Positions 45,718-55,600 of a DNA stretch of 64,000 nt are shown here, in pieces. The notes under the pieces were generated by a model that saw only the letters and a program-made list of their open reading frames with translations, was not told the DNA's origin and did not search any database. The translations under genes were made by a program, and so were the position numbers. The stretch is from G963676655 sp963676655 (lineage in GTDB: Bacteria; Verrucomicrobiota; Lentisphaeria; Victivallales; Victivallaceae). How positions within the stretch are numbered: the stretch's first letter is position 1; each line of letters starts with the position of its first letter. The stretch is taken from assembly GCA_963676655.2 (NCBI GenBank), contig CAXXKX010000005.1:682001-746000 (forward strand), in the 5' to 3' direction.

Positions 45718-46518
45718 TTAGTTATTTTCAAAAGTATCGAATGACTTTCTGGCAACTTTACTTATTCTGACTTCGTCGATCACTCCGGTAAACGGGAACG
45801 CACCGGTATGCCCGTCTTCACACAACCGGAAAATGTAAGTATACGGATTAACTTTGAAATCTTTAAAAATATGTGAAGCAAACGGTTTTAAAACCGGCTC
45901 GGTATTATCTTGGGAAGTCAGGAAAAATTTTACTTCAAAATCTTTGCCCTGAGGTTCAGTGGTCATTGCAATGTGATACCATTTACCGGCTTCAATCTTT
46001 GGCAGATCTGCGGCAAAAACAACCGGTTTGGCTCCTTTTTTTGAGATTAATGTGACTTGCATCCGACCATATTCCCCTCCTTTATGCAAATCTAACCGAA
46101 CCGGCATCAGAGAACCGGAACGCAGGAAGAGTACTTGTCCAAGATACCAGCCTCGCGGATTATTTTTTGAACGCGGCATCAATTTGGTGTCAGGCCACAT
46201 AATCCAGGCTTCAAAAGTCTGTGCCGGCGGATTCCCCAGCTTGTACGGCGGCGGGGCCAGCAGTCTCTGGTCTTTACCGCCTTGAGGATGGAATCCGGTA
46301 ACCGCGTTGCCGAATATGCCTTTTACGCTTTTTAATTCGCCTTTACCTTCCTTTTTTAAATCCATCTTATGGCCTGAAGCATCAGCAGAACCGGCAACCG
46401 GACCGGCTTCATCAAGATGCCACAGCGCCACCGTGTCAGCATCAGCGACACAAGGTTTGGCCCCATTTAAGGTGGACACCATAGTCAAGATAAAAAAAGC
46501 GGCAATTTCATTCTTCAT
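45718..46518 (-). CDS. Secreted LamG/concanavalin-A-like protein
   Basis: A 266-residue protein with signal peptide MKNEIAAFFILTMVSTLNGA; the ATG at 46518 has GGAG upstream. VALWHLDEAG, then GIFGNAVTGF, AQTFEAWIMWPDT, KWYHIAMTTEP and FTGVIDEVRIS are the successive strands of a LamG-type jelly roll that binds glycans. There is no catalytic domain, so it is probably a glycan-binding accessory protein. It lies between the GntR regulator and the prepilin-like gene. Confidence 0.88.
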   Translation of the reverse strand: MKNEIAAFFILTMVSTLNGAKPCVADADTVALWHLDEAGPVAGSADASGHKMDLKKEGKGELKSVKGIFGNAVTGFHPQGGKDQRLLAPPPYKLGNPPAQTFEAWIMWPDTKLMPRSKNNPRGWYLGQVLFLRSGSLMPVRLDLHKGGEYGRMQVTLISKKGAKPVVFAADLPKIEAGKWYHIAMTTEPQGKDFEVKFFLTSQDNTEPVLKPFASHIFKDFKVNPYTYIFRLCEDGHTGAFPFTGVIDEVRISKVARKSFDTFENN

Positions 46519-46558
46519 TTTCTTCTCCGTCTTAAACATCCAACACAAACTTACTGCT

Positions 46559-47611
46559 TTATTTATGAACCTCTCCCGGCAATATCAGGCGCGGCTCAAG
46601 TAATTTTACTTCGACCGGACGCGCCGGGTTCTTTATCTTCTTCAACAGCAGTTCCGACGCTAATTTACCAATATCATCAGAACGAATGTCGATAGACGCA
46701 AATAAATCAGGTACATTACGAATAACCTGCCCGGTACTGTTACAGGCAACAACCTGAATATCTTTTCCAGGCATAATCCCATGGCGATACAGAGTAATGC
46801 ATACACCGACCATCAATGCATCAGATGGACAAAATATACCATCCGGCAAGGTTTTCATTGCCAAAAGTTTGTTTACCTGTTCCTCGGTATTTTCGTATCT
46901 CTCTCTCCCATCACAGATAAACTCATAAGCAACGCAGCCTGATGCCGTCATACTGTCCATAAAAGTCATATACCGTTCCTTGAAGAGATTCTGAGAATTA
47001 GGACCAATATAGGCTCCGGACCTACATCCTTTGCTGACGAGGTATTCAGTTGCAAGCTTTCCAACCTTAGCGTTTTCGTACCCGATATGGTCATATTCCG
47101 GCAAGTCACCGGGAGCCCCCATTATCCTGACACAAGGCATGCGCAGCATATCTTCCGGAAAATCATAATTACTATTATAGATGAAAAGAAATCCATCAAC
47201 TTTTTTACGCAGAACATTAACAACATTGCGCCGATTGAGTAATGAGCCTTCCAGGAACATCGGACAGTTATTTTCGCTGAAATACTTCTGCGCCCCCATC
47301 ATCGCACGATAATAAACCGGTACCGTCATTATATCAGGATCAGGACCATTGAAACATATCGCAACATTATACTGGCGTTTCACATAAGTTCCTTTGCGCG
47401 GAATGCGGTAAACAAAACCGTCTGCCTCAAGCTTTTTGATTGCCTTGTCAACAGTCATGAAATTGACGTCATATTCCAGCGCTAACTGCTTTACTCCCGG
47501 CAAAGCACCAGTCAGTATTCCTTTCTCTATCCGTGAACGAATATCTTTATACACCCGGGGATATTTCACCTCAAGTTTGCCATTATTACCACTTTTCAAA
47601 TCTGTAGTCAT
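46559..47611 (-). CDS. GntR-family regulator with LacI-type sensor domain
   Basis: A ~350-residue regulator: an N-terminal winged helix of the GntR type (YKDIRSRIEKGILTGALPGV; FMTVDKAIKKLEADGFVYRI) joined to a periplasmic-binding-protein-like sugar sensor (NVAICFNGPDPDI; VEYLVS-like KLATEYLVSKGCRSGAYIGP). A GTG start at 47623 is an alternative to the ATG at 47611. It heads the minus-strand operon for LamG-like, prepilin-like and lyase-like proteins. The direct repeat CTTATAGCT at 47623-47631 and 47640-47648, between its -10 box and the start, is a probable operator. Confidence 0.9.
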   Translation of the reverse strand: MTTDLKSGNNGKLEVKYPRVYKDIRSRIEKGILTGALPGVKQLALEYDVNFMTVDKAIKKLEADGFVYRIPRKGTYVKRQYNVAICFNGPDPDIMTVPVYYRAMMGAQKYFSENNCPMFLEGSLLNRRNVVNVLRKKVDGFLFIYNSNYDFPEDMLRMPCVRIMGAPGDLPEYDHIGYENAKVGKLATEYLVSKGCRSGAYIGPNSQNLFKERYMTFMDSMTASGCVAYEFICDGRERYENTEEQVNKLLAMKTLPDGIFCPSDALMVGVCITLYRHGIMPGKDIQVVACNSTGQVIRNVPDLFASIDIRSDDIGKLASELLLKKIKNPARPVEVKLLEPRLILPGEVHK

Positions 47612-47622
47612 ACGTTCATCCA

Positions 47623-47679
47623 CTTATAGCTGTCTTACGCTTATAGCTATATTATATAACATGGGCAGAAAAAAAGCAA
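47623..47679 (-). promoter_or_regulatory. Promoter and repeated operator of the GntR operon
   Basis: On the minus strand TTGCTT (47674-47679), 17-bp spacer, TATAAT (47651-47656). Downstream of the -10 box lie two direct copies of AGCTATAAG (47640-47648 and 47623-47631) with a 17-bp period. Confidence 0.6.
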
Positions 47680-47762
47680 CCCCACACATAACTAAAAAGA
47701 AATATTTTTTTACATTTTTGTCTTTATCTACAATTTTTTCCCATATTTCTTATTATGCCCTG

Positions 47763-47816
47763 TTGACAAACCCGGGTTGAATATTATATTGATATATATC
47801 ACTTGTGAAACGTGAT
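47763..47816 (+). promoter_or_regulatory. Promoter and operator-like palindromes of the second GntR operon
   Basis: TTGACA (47763-47768), 16-bp spacer, TATATT (47785-47790). The spacer contains a perfect palindrome AACCCGGGTT (47769-47778). Downstream, ATCAC (47798-47802) and GTGAT (47812-47816) form a second inverted repeat. Both could bind the regulator. Confidence 0.6.
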
Positions 47817-47837
47817 TTAATTCAATAGGAATACAGC

Positions 47838-48956
47838 ATGACGGAACTGGCATCAAAACCATTAGCAAAATATCTGCAGCTGCGTGATGAACTCAAGTCG
47901 GACATAGTCAAAGGAGTGTATCCGCAGGGCAGCAAACTGCCGACCTGCCGGGAACTGACCACGATTCTCGGCGCCAGTTACCTGACGGTAACCAACGCGC
48001 TCCGCAAACTGGAAGAAGACGGCTATGTCAGGCGTCTGCACGGTAAAGGCATCTATGTCCGCAAAGCCGAGCCGGAGCCAGTTCGAAAAACCATCAAGGC
48101 CGGTTACTTTATCAACGTCAAAGTAAGTATCTTCGGTCACTTTTTCACTGCGGTCCTGGAAGGCCTGAACCGGCAGCCGGTCTACAATATTCCGGTTGGC
48201 ATGCCGGGGGCTTCGGTTGAAACAACATTGGCTGAAAACGAAGCCTGGATGGATGACATTTTCCATAATCGTTTTAATTCGGCAGTGATTCTCGGCGACC
48301 GTCATTTTCCGTTCAAAACCCTGATGCGCTACCGCAATGAACTCGAACAAATCAATTTTGTTTTTATGGATAACAGCAGTTTGACTTTTCCCGCCGCAAA
48401 CCGGATTCTGGTTGACTGGCATGAAGTCGGCTACCTGGGCGCAAAGCATTTTCTTGACACCGGGCACCACAAACTGGCGGTCCTGTCCGTATCCCAGTTA
48501 CAGGATATGTACTGTCGCCAAATGGGGGTAAAGAACCACGATCACAGTCAATCCATCCTGGATGGAATTGAACAGGCTTATACCGATGCCAAAATAGATT
48601 TTTTCGAGAATGTGAAAGTGGTTAACGACCAGAAGAATGCTGAAAGCCCGGAGCGCAGTATGCGTGATATCGCACAATGTTTTGACGAGGGTTGCACCGC
48701 ATTTCTGGCGGTCGGAGACAGCCGGGCCAAGAAAATCTACACTATCGCGAATGAGAAAAAATTGGAGATCGGCCGGGATATCGCGGTTGTCGGTATCTTT
48801 AATATGCCGATCTGTGATATGATGATCCCGGAACTGAGTTCTATTTCAGTTAATGAAGCGGAAATCGGACATTTGACCGCCCAGGCAATCAGAGAAGATT
48901 GGCGCGGCCAGACCAGACTGGTGAAGCCGGAACTTATCATAAGGAAATCAGGATGA
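47838..48956 (+). CDS. GntR-family regulator with LacI-type sensor domain
   Basis: A 372-residue regulator. GntR winged helix: LQLRDELKSDIVKGVYPQGS, LPTCRELTTILGASYLTVTN, LEEDGYVRRLHGKGIYV; then a LacI-like sensor (HFLDTGHHKLAVLSVSQL; AVVGIFNMPICDMMIPELSS). It is divergent from the GntR gene at 46.6-47.6 kb; the two are distinct family members. Its stop overlaps the start of the next gene as ATGA, so it is co-translated with the secreted protein of its own cassette. Confidence 0.92.
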   Translation: MTELASKPLAKYLQLRDELKSDIVKGVYPQGSKLPTCRELTTILGASYLTVTNALRKLEEDGYVRRLHGKGIYVRKAEPEPVRKTIKAGYFINVKVSIFGHFFTAVLEGLNRQPVYNIPVGMPGASVETTLAENEAWMDDIFHNRFNSAVILGDRHFPFKTLMRYRNELEQINFVFMDNSSLTFPAANRILVDWHEVGYLGAKHFLDTGHHKLAVLSVSQLQDMYCRQMGVKNHDHSQSILDGIEQAYTDAKIDFFENVKVVNDQKNAESPERSMRDIAQCFDEGCTAFLAVGDSRAKKIYTIANEKKLEIGRDIAVVGIFNMPICDMMIPELSSISVNEAEIGHLTAQAIREDWRGQTRLVKPELIIRKSG

Positions 48957-50482
48957 AAAGAATAATTGTATTGACAATCATCCTGTTTCAGGTCGGAGCC
49001 GCCCTGGCTGATCCGGGCGTAGTCCTGAAATCCGGTTCAAGGATAGTGATTAATACCGCTGGAAAAGCTTTATTTTCACGCTCCAAATGCACTGTAAGAA
49101 CAGAAATTCGTCATACAAAAAACGGGATATGCATCCAATACCACATATCCAATCCAAGTAAAAATCCCGAGGCCTTACCAACATTTCAGGTTCCAGGAAT
49201 TATGTTTCCTGACAGCGGCGTCAGCCTGCTTGACAACTGGAAAGTGATCAAATGGATGCCGCAACTAAAACCCAATTCACCATCTTCAAAAAAACGTCTG
49301 CATCCAATGCGCAGCTATCCCTGGCAGAGCTATTCGCCGGTGCTTGGAATCAAAGATGAACGCACGATGGTCGGAGCGGCCTTGATGTATAATGCTTTCA
49401 AAATGATGTGTGAAGTTCACACCAACTATCGTTACGACAAGCGTGATAAAAGCTGGACTTTTATTTTTAAACCGGTATTGAAAATTGTCAAAAACAAACA
49501 GGGCAAACGCGGCTGGTCTCCCGCCATGCTGGCACCGGGAGAGTTAACCACATTCAACCTGTCCCTGGCGGCGGAAAATGCCGGAAACTGGTTGAAAACG
49601 TTTGTCGAATATCGCAATTTTTTCCGTAATTATTTCCGGGGCCGACGTTCCTACGAAAAGAGCAATGAGCCGATCTTCGCTTATTCTCTTTCCAGCGGCC
49701 CCCTGAAGAAACAACTGACAAAAGAAAATCCTCGTGCGTTCAACCTGAGTTTGAAAATCCATGAAAAAGGCTGGAAAGATTTTCCGGAAATCGTTAAAAA
49801 AACCGGCTACGACAAGGGATTCCGCCGCATGATGATCTGGGGTTCGGTCGGTCGTCAGACCAAGCATCCTAAAACCAATATGGCCTGGGAAATCGGTTCC
49901 GGCTGGATTGAGCCGCAAAAAAACACTGAAAATGAGTTCAAAAAATTGTCCCGGATGGGCATAACCGTCGGCCTCTGGTGGGGACGCGCCTTCGCTATTT
50001 CCGGCGGCTTTGATTCGGGACAACGTCACCCGTGGAACCCGGATAACCCGAAAGACAATACCGCCGCCTTCAGGGAACTCGATGCCGCCTACAAACGTGG
50101 AGTAAGGCTGATCGGGTGCGACGCGGTAACTTCTTACATCCTCGGTAAAGACTGGACCCCGTCAAGCAAAGTTTCTTTCATGAAGATCTATCCGCTACTC
50201 CATGAAAGATATCCGGATATGAAATTTATCGTCGAGCCGGCCGCTTGTGATTTCCTGCATTTGCAGGGGCCCTCATTCATGTGGGATTCAAATGTCAACG
50301 GCCCGTTTGAATTTGCCGATTACCTGGTTCCCGGCGCGGAAACCAATGTGGCAATGAAAAGACGATATATGGCAAATGAAAAATGCGACTGGCAAAAACG
50401 CTTTGACCAGCTCCGCAAATGGGGTTATACCCCGATCGTATTCAGTGACTCTCAAGGTAAAAATTTAACCGTTAAACGATAA
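48953..50482 (+). CDS. Secreted TIM-barrel-like putative glycoside hydrolase
   Basis: A 509-residue protein with signal peptide MKRIIVLTIILFQVGAALA. The start at 48953 gives an ATGA overlap with the GntR stop; longer in-frame starts would lose the signal peptide. After a beta N-terminus, the second half reads like an alpha-galactosidase-type barrel: MGITVGLWWGRAFA, RELDAAYKRGVRLIGCDAVT (possible catalytic Asp on a strand end), MKFIVEPAACDFLHLQGPS and WGYTPIVFSD. I cannot assign a GH family. It leads a cassette with prepilin-like and sugar-binding secreted proteins. Confidence 0.7.
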   Translation: MKRIIVLTIILFQVGAALADPGVVLKSGSRIVINTAGKALFSRSKCTVRTEIRHTKNGICIQYHISNPSKNPEALPTFQVPGIMFPDSGVSLLDNWKVIKWMPQLKPNSPSSKKRLHPMRSYPWQSYSPVLGIKDERTMVGAALMYNAFKMMCEVHTNYRYDKRDKSWTFIFKPVLKIVKNKQGKRGWSPAMLAPGELTTFNLSLAAENAGNWLKTFVEYRNFFRNYFRGRRSYEKSNEPIFAYSLSSGPLKKQLTKENPRAFNLSLKIHEKGWKDFPEIVKKTGYDKGFRRMMIWGSVGRQTKHPKTNMAWEIGSGWIEPQKNTENEFKKLSRMGITVGLWWGRAFAISGGFDSGQRHPWNPDNPKDNTAAFRELDAAYKRGVRLIGCDAVTSYILGKDWTPSSKVSFMKIYPLLHERYPDMKFIVEPAACDFLHLQGPSFMWDSNVNGPFEFADYLVPGAETNVAMKRRYMANEKCDWQKRFDQLRKWGYTPIVFSDSQGKNLTVKR

Positions 50483-50497
50483 AAAAGGAGAAAAGAA

Positions 50498-51319
50498 ATG
50501 AACTGTAAAACCGTCGTAAACAGCATTAATCATCGTCGTCAGGCAAACAAATTCACGCTAATTGAACTCCTCGTAGTAATCGCAATTATAGCTATCCTAG
50601 CCAGCATGTTACTACCGGCCTTGAATCAGGCACGTGACAAAGCCAAAGCGATTGCCTGTGCCAGTAATTTGAAACAACTGGGTACCGGAGTCGCTTTGTA
50701 TTATGATGATAACGACTCGTATATAGCCGGGTGGTGGCAGTCCACGAGCGTCAACGGTGCAGACTATCGTTGGGCCTCAGTTATTCTCCCTTATGTTAAA
50801 ACCGGCGTCATCTGGGTTTGCCCCGCCTCCCCTGATGCCTCAACCACCGCGATGGCCAAACTGCGGTCAAGTACTACCCTGACGACCGGTTTCTACAACG
50901 CCTTGAACGCGATCCAGACCATCGGCATCAACTGTTACGGCGGCAACAACGGAGCCGGTAAAGAGGGCCTGAACCGCTCATTCTACACCTCCAGTCACAA
51001 ATTCAACCGGATTCAGAACTCCTCAACAGTTGTCTACGCCGGAGACGCCACCGGAATGGATGCAAGGTTTTACAATCCCAGGAACTCAAATGGACTCCGC
51101 CCCGTCCTGCAGGCCGATATCTGGCCGAATACTTCTGCCAGTTATTACCCGTTCCACAAATCGACCATCAATTTCCTGATGCTCGGCGGCAACGTCAAGC
51201 CAACCGGCCTGATGCTGGCCAATCAATGGACCGCCACCACCAGCAGTATCGCCGTCACTGCCGGACGCTGGCATTTCAATATTGTTCCCGATCCATCCGG
51301 TTATCGCGGCAGCATGTAA
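50498..51319 (+). CDS. Prepilin-like protein, GG variant of the DG motif
   Basis: A 273-residue protein with a class III signal NKF|TLIELLVV; Lys rather than Gly is at -1, with Phe +1 and Glu +5 kept. ALNQARDKAKAIAC and NLKQLGTGVALYYDDNDSYI follow. The C-terminal motif is HKSTINFLMLGG: nine residues separate His from GG in place of DG. AAAAGGAG ribosome site. It is 15 bp after the putative glycosidase gene and 23 bp before the next secreted gene, so co-transcribed. Confidence 0.9.
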   Translation: MNCKTVVNSINHRRQANKFTLIELLVVIAIIAILASMLLPALNQARDKAKAIACASNLKQLGTGVALYYDDNDSYIAGWWQSTSVNGADYRWASVILPYVKTGVIWVCPASPDASTTAMAKLRSSTTLTTGFYNALNAIQTIGINCYGGNNGAGKEGLNRSFYTSSHKFNRIQNSSTVVYAGDATGMDARFYNPRNSNGLRPVLQADIWPNTSASYYPFHKSTINFLMLGGNVKPTGLMLANQWTATTSSIAVTAGRWHFNIVPDPSGYRGSM

Positions 51320-51342
51320 TTTAATCTTCTGAAAGTGAAATT

Positions 51343-52599
51343 ATGAGCTACCTTACGAAGAAGTTTTTCTATACGCTGTTGCTTGTCTCTGGCATAACCA
51401 CCGCGGCGGAAGTTCCCGGTTTCAAAGGCCGCTTTACTTTGAAGGTTGAACCCTATACCGTTGAGGTCACCGGCGAACATAAATTCTGCATTCAGAAAAT
51501 CTATTACCAGGGCTATGTTATCGGCGACGACACCGGCTATTACGGCACTATCCTGGCCAACGGCAAAGCCAAATTTATCGGAGCCGGCCATAATGAAGGC
51601 GGAGTTGAAAAAGTCCAGTCTTTTGCCCTGACTGTCGACGGTAAACCGGCGGAATACAAACTCGGAGCGGTCCTGACCGGAAAGCGGATCGAATACCAGA
51701 AAGTCTCCATTCAGGACAATCTGAAAGTATACGTCAAAGTGGCGATAACCAAAAATGGTATTCGCATTGACAAACATTTCGAAGCGCTGGACGAACAGAA
51801 AATCTATTCGTTTTACATCTTCCAGTACTGTTTTACCGGCAAGACCCGCGAATGGCTGATCGGCAGGCCGGACGGCACTTTTGCCGACGGCGTTTTCAAA
51901 AGCGACAAAGGCTGGCATTTGCGCAGGGAACGCGAAATTTTATGGTTCAGTCAATTCGACCCCGCGGTAGAAAAAGGCATTATCGGCTATTTCATCTCCT
52001 ATTTTCCCAAACAGGGCAAATACATGTTCTGGGACTTGCAGCGTTATCACAAGTTTTATTTCTGGGCCAATTTGCCGAAAGTTGTACCCAAAGGCATGAA
52101 ATCGCCGCATTACGCCATGTTCCTGAAAGGCTTCGACGCCAAACCTGCTGACTGGAAAAAAGAAGTGAAAACTTTAACGGCCGAAATGGTTAAACAGTAT
52201 CCGCCGCCTAAACCGCCGGAAAATACGGTCTACACATTTGACCAGCTTCCCGGTAAATGCCTGGAACTTAAAGGCAACGGCAAATTTGTCTGCAAAAAAC
52301 TCCCGGCCAACCTGAAACCGGAAAAACAATATAAGATTTCCTTTAAAATCAAGAAGTCGCCGGAAGTCAGCAGAGGAGCCAGCGACAATTACATTCTGGT
52401 CGGCCAACACGACAAGAACCGGAAATTCCAGTCATTCGGCGCGTTTGCCACCAGAACGCCTTGTGACGACCAATGGCATCAGGAGTCGGGAGTATTCAAA
52501 ACTCCTGCTCAAATTACCGTCGGCAATATATTTATTTACAATAAGCGTACCAACGCTTCAATCTGGATCGACGAACTTAAAATCGATCCGGTAAAATAA
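51343..52599 (+). CDS. Secreted protein with C-terminal carbohydrate-binding-like domain
   Basis: A 418-residue protein with signal peptide MSYLTKKFFYTLLLVSGITTAA. Residues ~25-290 are beta-rich and unfamiliar. The last ~125 residues (KCLELKGNGKFVCKKLPANL, then PEKQYKISFKIKK, DQWHQESGVFKTP, ASIWIDELKIDPV) form a CenC/CBM4_9-type jelly roll. The same domain ends the 1,256-residue protein of this cassette (RCLELKGSGKYVIKKFPLQL; DSVWIDAIKLEKV). It probably binds or cleaves the target glycan at the cell surface. Confidence 0.72.
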   Translation: MSYLTKKFFYTLLLVSGITTAAEVPGFKGRFTLKVEPYTVEVTGEHKFCIQKIYYQGYVIGDDTGYYGTILANGKAKFIGAGHNEGGVEKVQSFALTVDGKPAEYKLGAVLTGKRIEYQKVSIQDNLKVYVKVAITKNGIRIDKHFEALDEQKIYSFYIFQYCFTGKTREWLIGRPDGTFADGVFKSDKGWHLRREREILWFSQFDPAVEKGIIGYFISYFPKQGKYMFWDLQRYHKFYFWANLPKVVPKGMKSPHYAMFLKGFDAKPADWKKEVKTLTAEMVKQYPPPKPPENTVYTFDQLPGKCLELKGNGKFVCKKLPANLKPEKQYKISFKIKKSPEVSRGASDNYILVGQHDKNRKFQSFGAFATRTPCDDQWHQESGVFKTPAQITVGNIFIYNKRTNASIWIDELKIDPVK

Positions 52600-52615
52600 C
52601 CCGGAAAGAACTGCT

Positions 52616-55600
52616 ATGCGTATCCTCTTTGCCATAATTGTGTCTTTATCACTTAGTTCGCGGGCCGGTGAAATCAACCGGACTGTCCCGCTGAAGATTG
52701 AATCGAGCAATGCCATTTCAGCTCAAACCGGCACCATCGGTATTTTCCGCAATCTGCCGCGCCAGCAAAGCGGCGATAAACTGATTTGTCTGGAAGCGGA
52801 AAATTATAACGATATCTTCTGGCAGGGAGTCGGACAGGAAACCACCAGCAGTGAGGATCTCTTACGGAACATGGAAAACCGCGGCAAATTCAAGGCTTAT
52901 TCCGATCCTCAAGCCTCCGGTGGCAAATATATCGAAAGAATGACGCTGGCCACCTATTATTTCGGAGTAGCCGATCCTGGAAAATACACCATCTGGTATC
53001 GTTTTTACATGCCGCGCAAGGCCAACTGGCAGTTCAACCAACACCTGAGCAGAGTCGGTAAAGAAGATGTTAAACTGAACGGCCCGGTCAAACAATGGTT
53101 CTGGCAGAAAGGCAGCACCTATGATTTGAAAAAAATGTCTTACCGCCTGCAACTGGCTTTTTTCCACAATGGTAAACGAATCGACAAGATAGTATTCAGC
53201 CGCGATCCGAATTACAAGCCGACCGGAACCGGTCCGGCACCTACTCCGGTTTCCAAGCGCCTCAGAACCGGCAGGGTTGACTTTGTCCCGGTTGAAATCG
53301 CCCCCGATGTGAAATCACCCACAGTCAAATTCACTCGGCTGAATAAAACCGGCATTCTGCTGGCCCGCTATACGCTCGACAACGGTAAGCACTGGAAAAC
53401 GCTTGCCGGTGACGGGAAACTGGCTCTGCCTGCCAACAAAACCAATACAGTCAAACTGCAATTTTTCCTGAAACCAGACAAGAACGGTAAATACCCCGAG
53501 ATCACACTGCCGGAATTGATGCTCCGGCAGAACTCCAGCGATTACGCTGTGCTTGAAAACTCCAGCGTCGCTTATATTTTCAACCGGAAAACCGGCGGCA
53601 TTGATTCAATCAGGCTCAAAGGAGAATCAATCCCGGTCAAGCTGCCGGATACCGGAATTCCGGTATTCAGCCTGATGCTCAAGCCGGATAATAATTCGAC
53701 CAAAGGTAAAGTTATCCTGACCTCAGCCGACTTCAAAACGGTTAAATCCGCCATTTCCGGCAACAATTTTTCCTGCGAATATTTCAATTCGCAATACAAT
53801 ATCCGCCTTGTCGCCGTTTACACCCTAACCCCGGTCGGATTTCTGGATACCCGGCTGACCGTTAAAAACAATGATAAAAACGATATTCTGGAAACCACGT
53901 TCCCGATTATCAGTCAAGTCAGAATCGGTCCTGATGCCAATGACGACATTCTGATCTGGCCGCTCGGTACCGGCAAAAAATTCCCTGCCCCGGTTTCAAA
54001 AAGCGCCCAAACAGCTTATTATCCCCGCGCCGGACTTGGATATTTTGATATTTACGACAAGCAGGCCGGATTTTATATGGCAAATCATGATCCGGGTCTT
54101 TATTCAACCGTAATGAACGCCGCTCCGGACGAGGCTCGGACCTGGATGAATTTCAACTTTATCCGCCGCAACCGGATCAAGGCAAACGGCGGCAACGTCA
54201 ATTATCGCTACGCTTTCGGAGCGCATCACGGCGACTGGCACCGGGCCGCTTTATGGTACAAGGCATGGTATCGTACCGTTTTTCCGGACTATAAGCCCCC
54301 GACCTGGCTGGCGGAAAGCAATGGCTGGCTGTTTGACAATCTGGCTCAGGCCGGACCGCACAGCTGTTACCGGAATCTGCCCGCCCTGACCTTTCGCCGG
54401 GCTATTCTTTACGGTTTGCCGCACGTGCAAATATGGGGAACCGATGGGGCCAATTCATGTCAAACCTATTTCATGCCGCCCGAATTCATGGGGGGACCGG
54501 AAGCGATGAAACAGGCCAGTCAATGGTGGAAACAGCGCGGCGGAAAAGTCGGATATTATATCCTTGGACAGGGCCCAAGCGCCTGGTGTTTCAGCAATCA
54601 AAGCAAAGCCTACTTCGGAGTACAGTGGAAAAACATGCCTGACTGGGCGGTGCCGCCTGGCAAAAAAGCAGGAACCTCGGAAAAATGGCTCATGGAAAAT
54701 GCCCGTTACGACCATCAGGACCGCAGAACACCGGAAAATCACCGCTCGAAAACCAAAGCGCAAAAGGAGACCGCCGCCAATTATCCATGGGATTATATCG
54801 CCATGAGCAATTACTCAAAACCGTGGAACAACCTTCTGCTCTTCTGGGTAGTGGATAAATACCTGCGCGACTGGGGTTGCAAAACCGTTTATCTCGATAC
54901 TTTCCACACTCAGGCCGACAATCCTGATTTCAATCCATTCCTTAAACTCCACGGCGAGGGACAAGGCGGAAAAATGCGCAGTCTTCTGGCCAAAGAATTA
55001 TTTGAACGCGGCCGTAAAATCGATCCCGACTTCCTGCCGGTAATGGAAATGCAATGCGATGCCTATACCCCGTGGATGGCAATTCAGTGCAGTTCGTCCG
55101 CCAAAGATACCGAGATGTATAAATTCACCCATCCGGAATGTAAATATTTTCAGGGGCATACCGCACAAGGAACCCGCGGCCTGGTGCGTTTCGAAAGGTT
55201 CAGCTCATGCTGGCTCTACGGCAACTTGTTCGACCATCGTCTGACTGACGATTGGACCTGGGAAGTCATCAAAATGCGCCAATGGGTCACCCGCTGGATC
55301 AATGCCGCCCGTTTTATGGACGACCTCGGCTTACAGATCAACGCCCCTGAATTAAAAGGCAAAGTACACCGGGTCGAGCAACCCGGAACCTGCGGATTTC
55401 TGGTCAACTTCTGGAACACCGCCCGACGCGAATGGCCGGCTGAAAACAAAACGTTACGAAGTCAACCGTGGAAACCATATAAGATCACACAAAAGCTGTC
55501 CCCGTTGGGCAAAGTCGCCGACTGGACCCCGAAAAGGGCGTTCCTGATCGAAATGGGCAAAGCGCCGCGACCGCTTGAATTCAAAGTCAATAACGGTATT

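Noticed and set aside
51301..51918. 205-codon open frame opposite the gene at 51343
   Set aside because: Antisense shadow of a gene with signal peptide and operon spacing.
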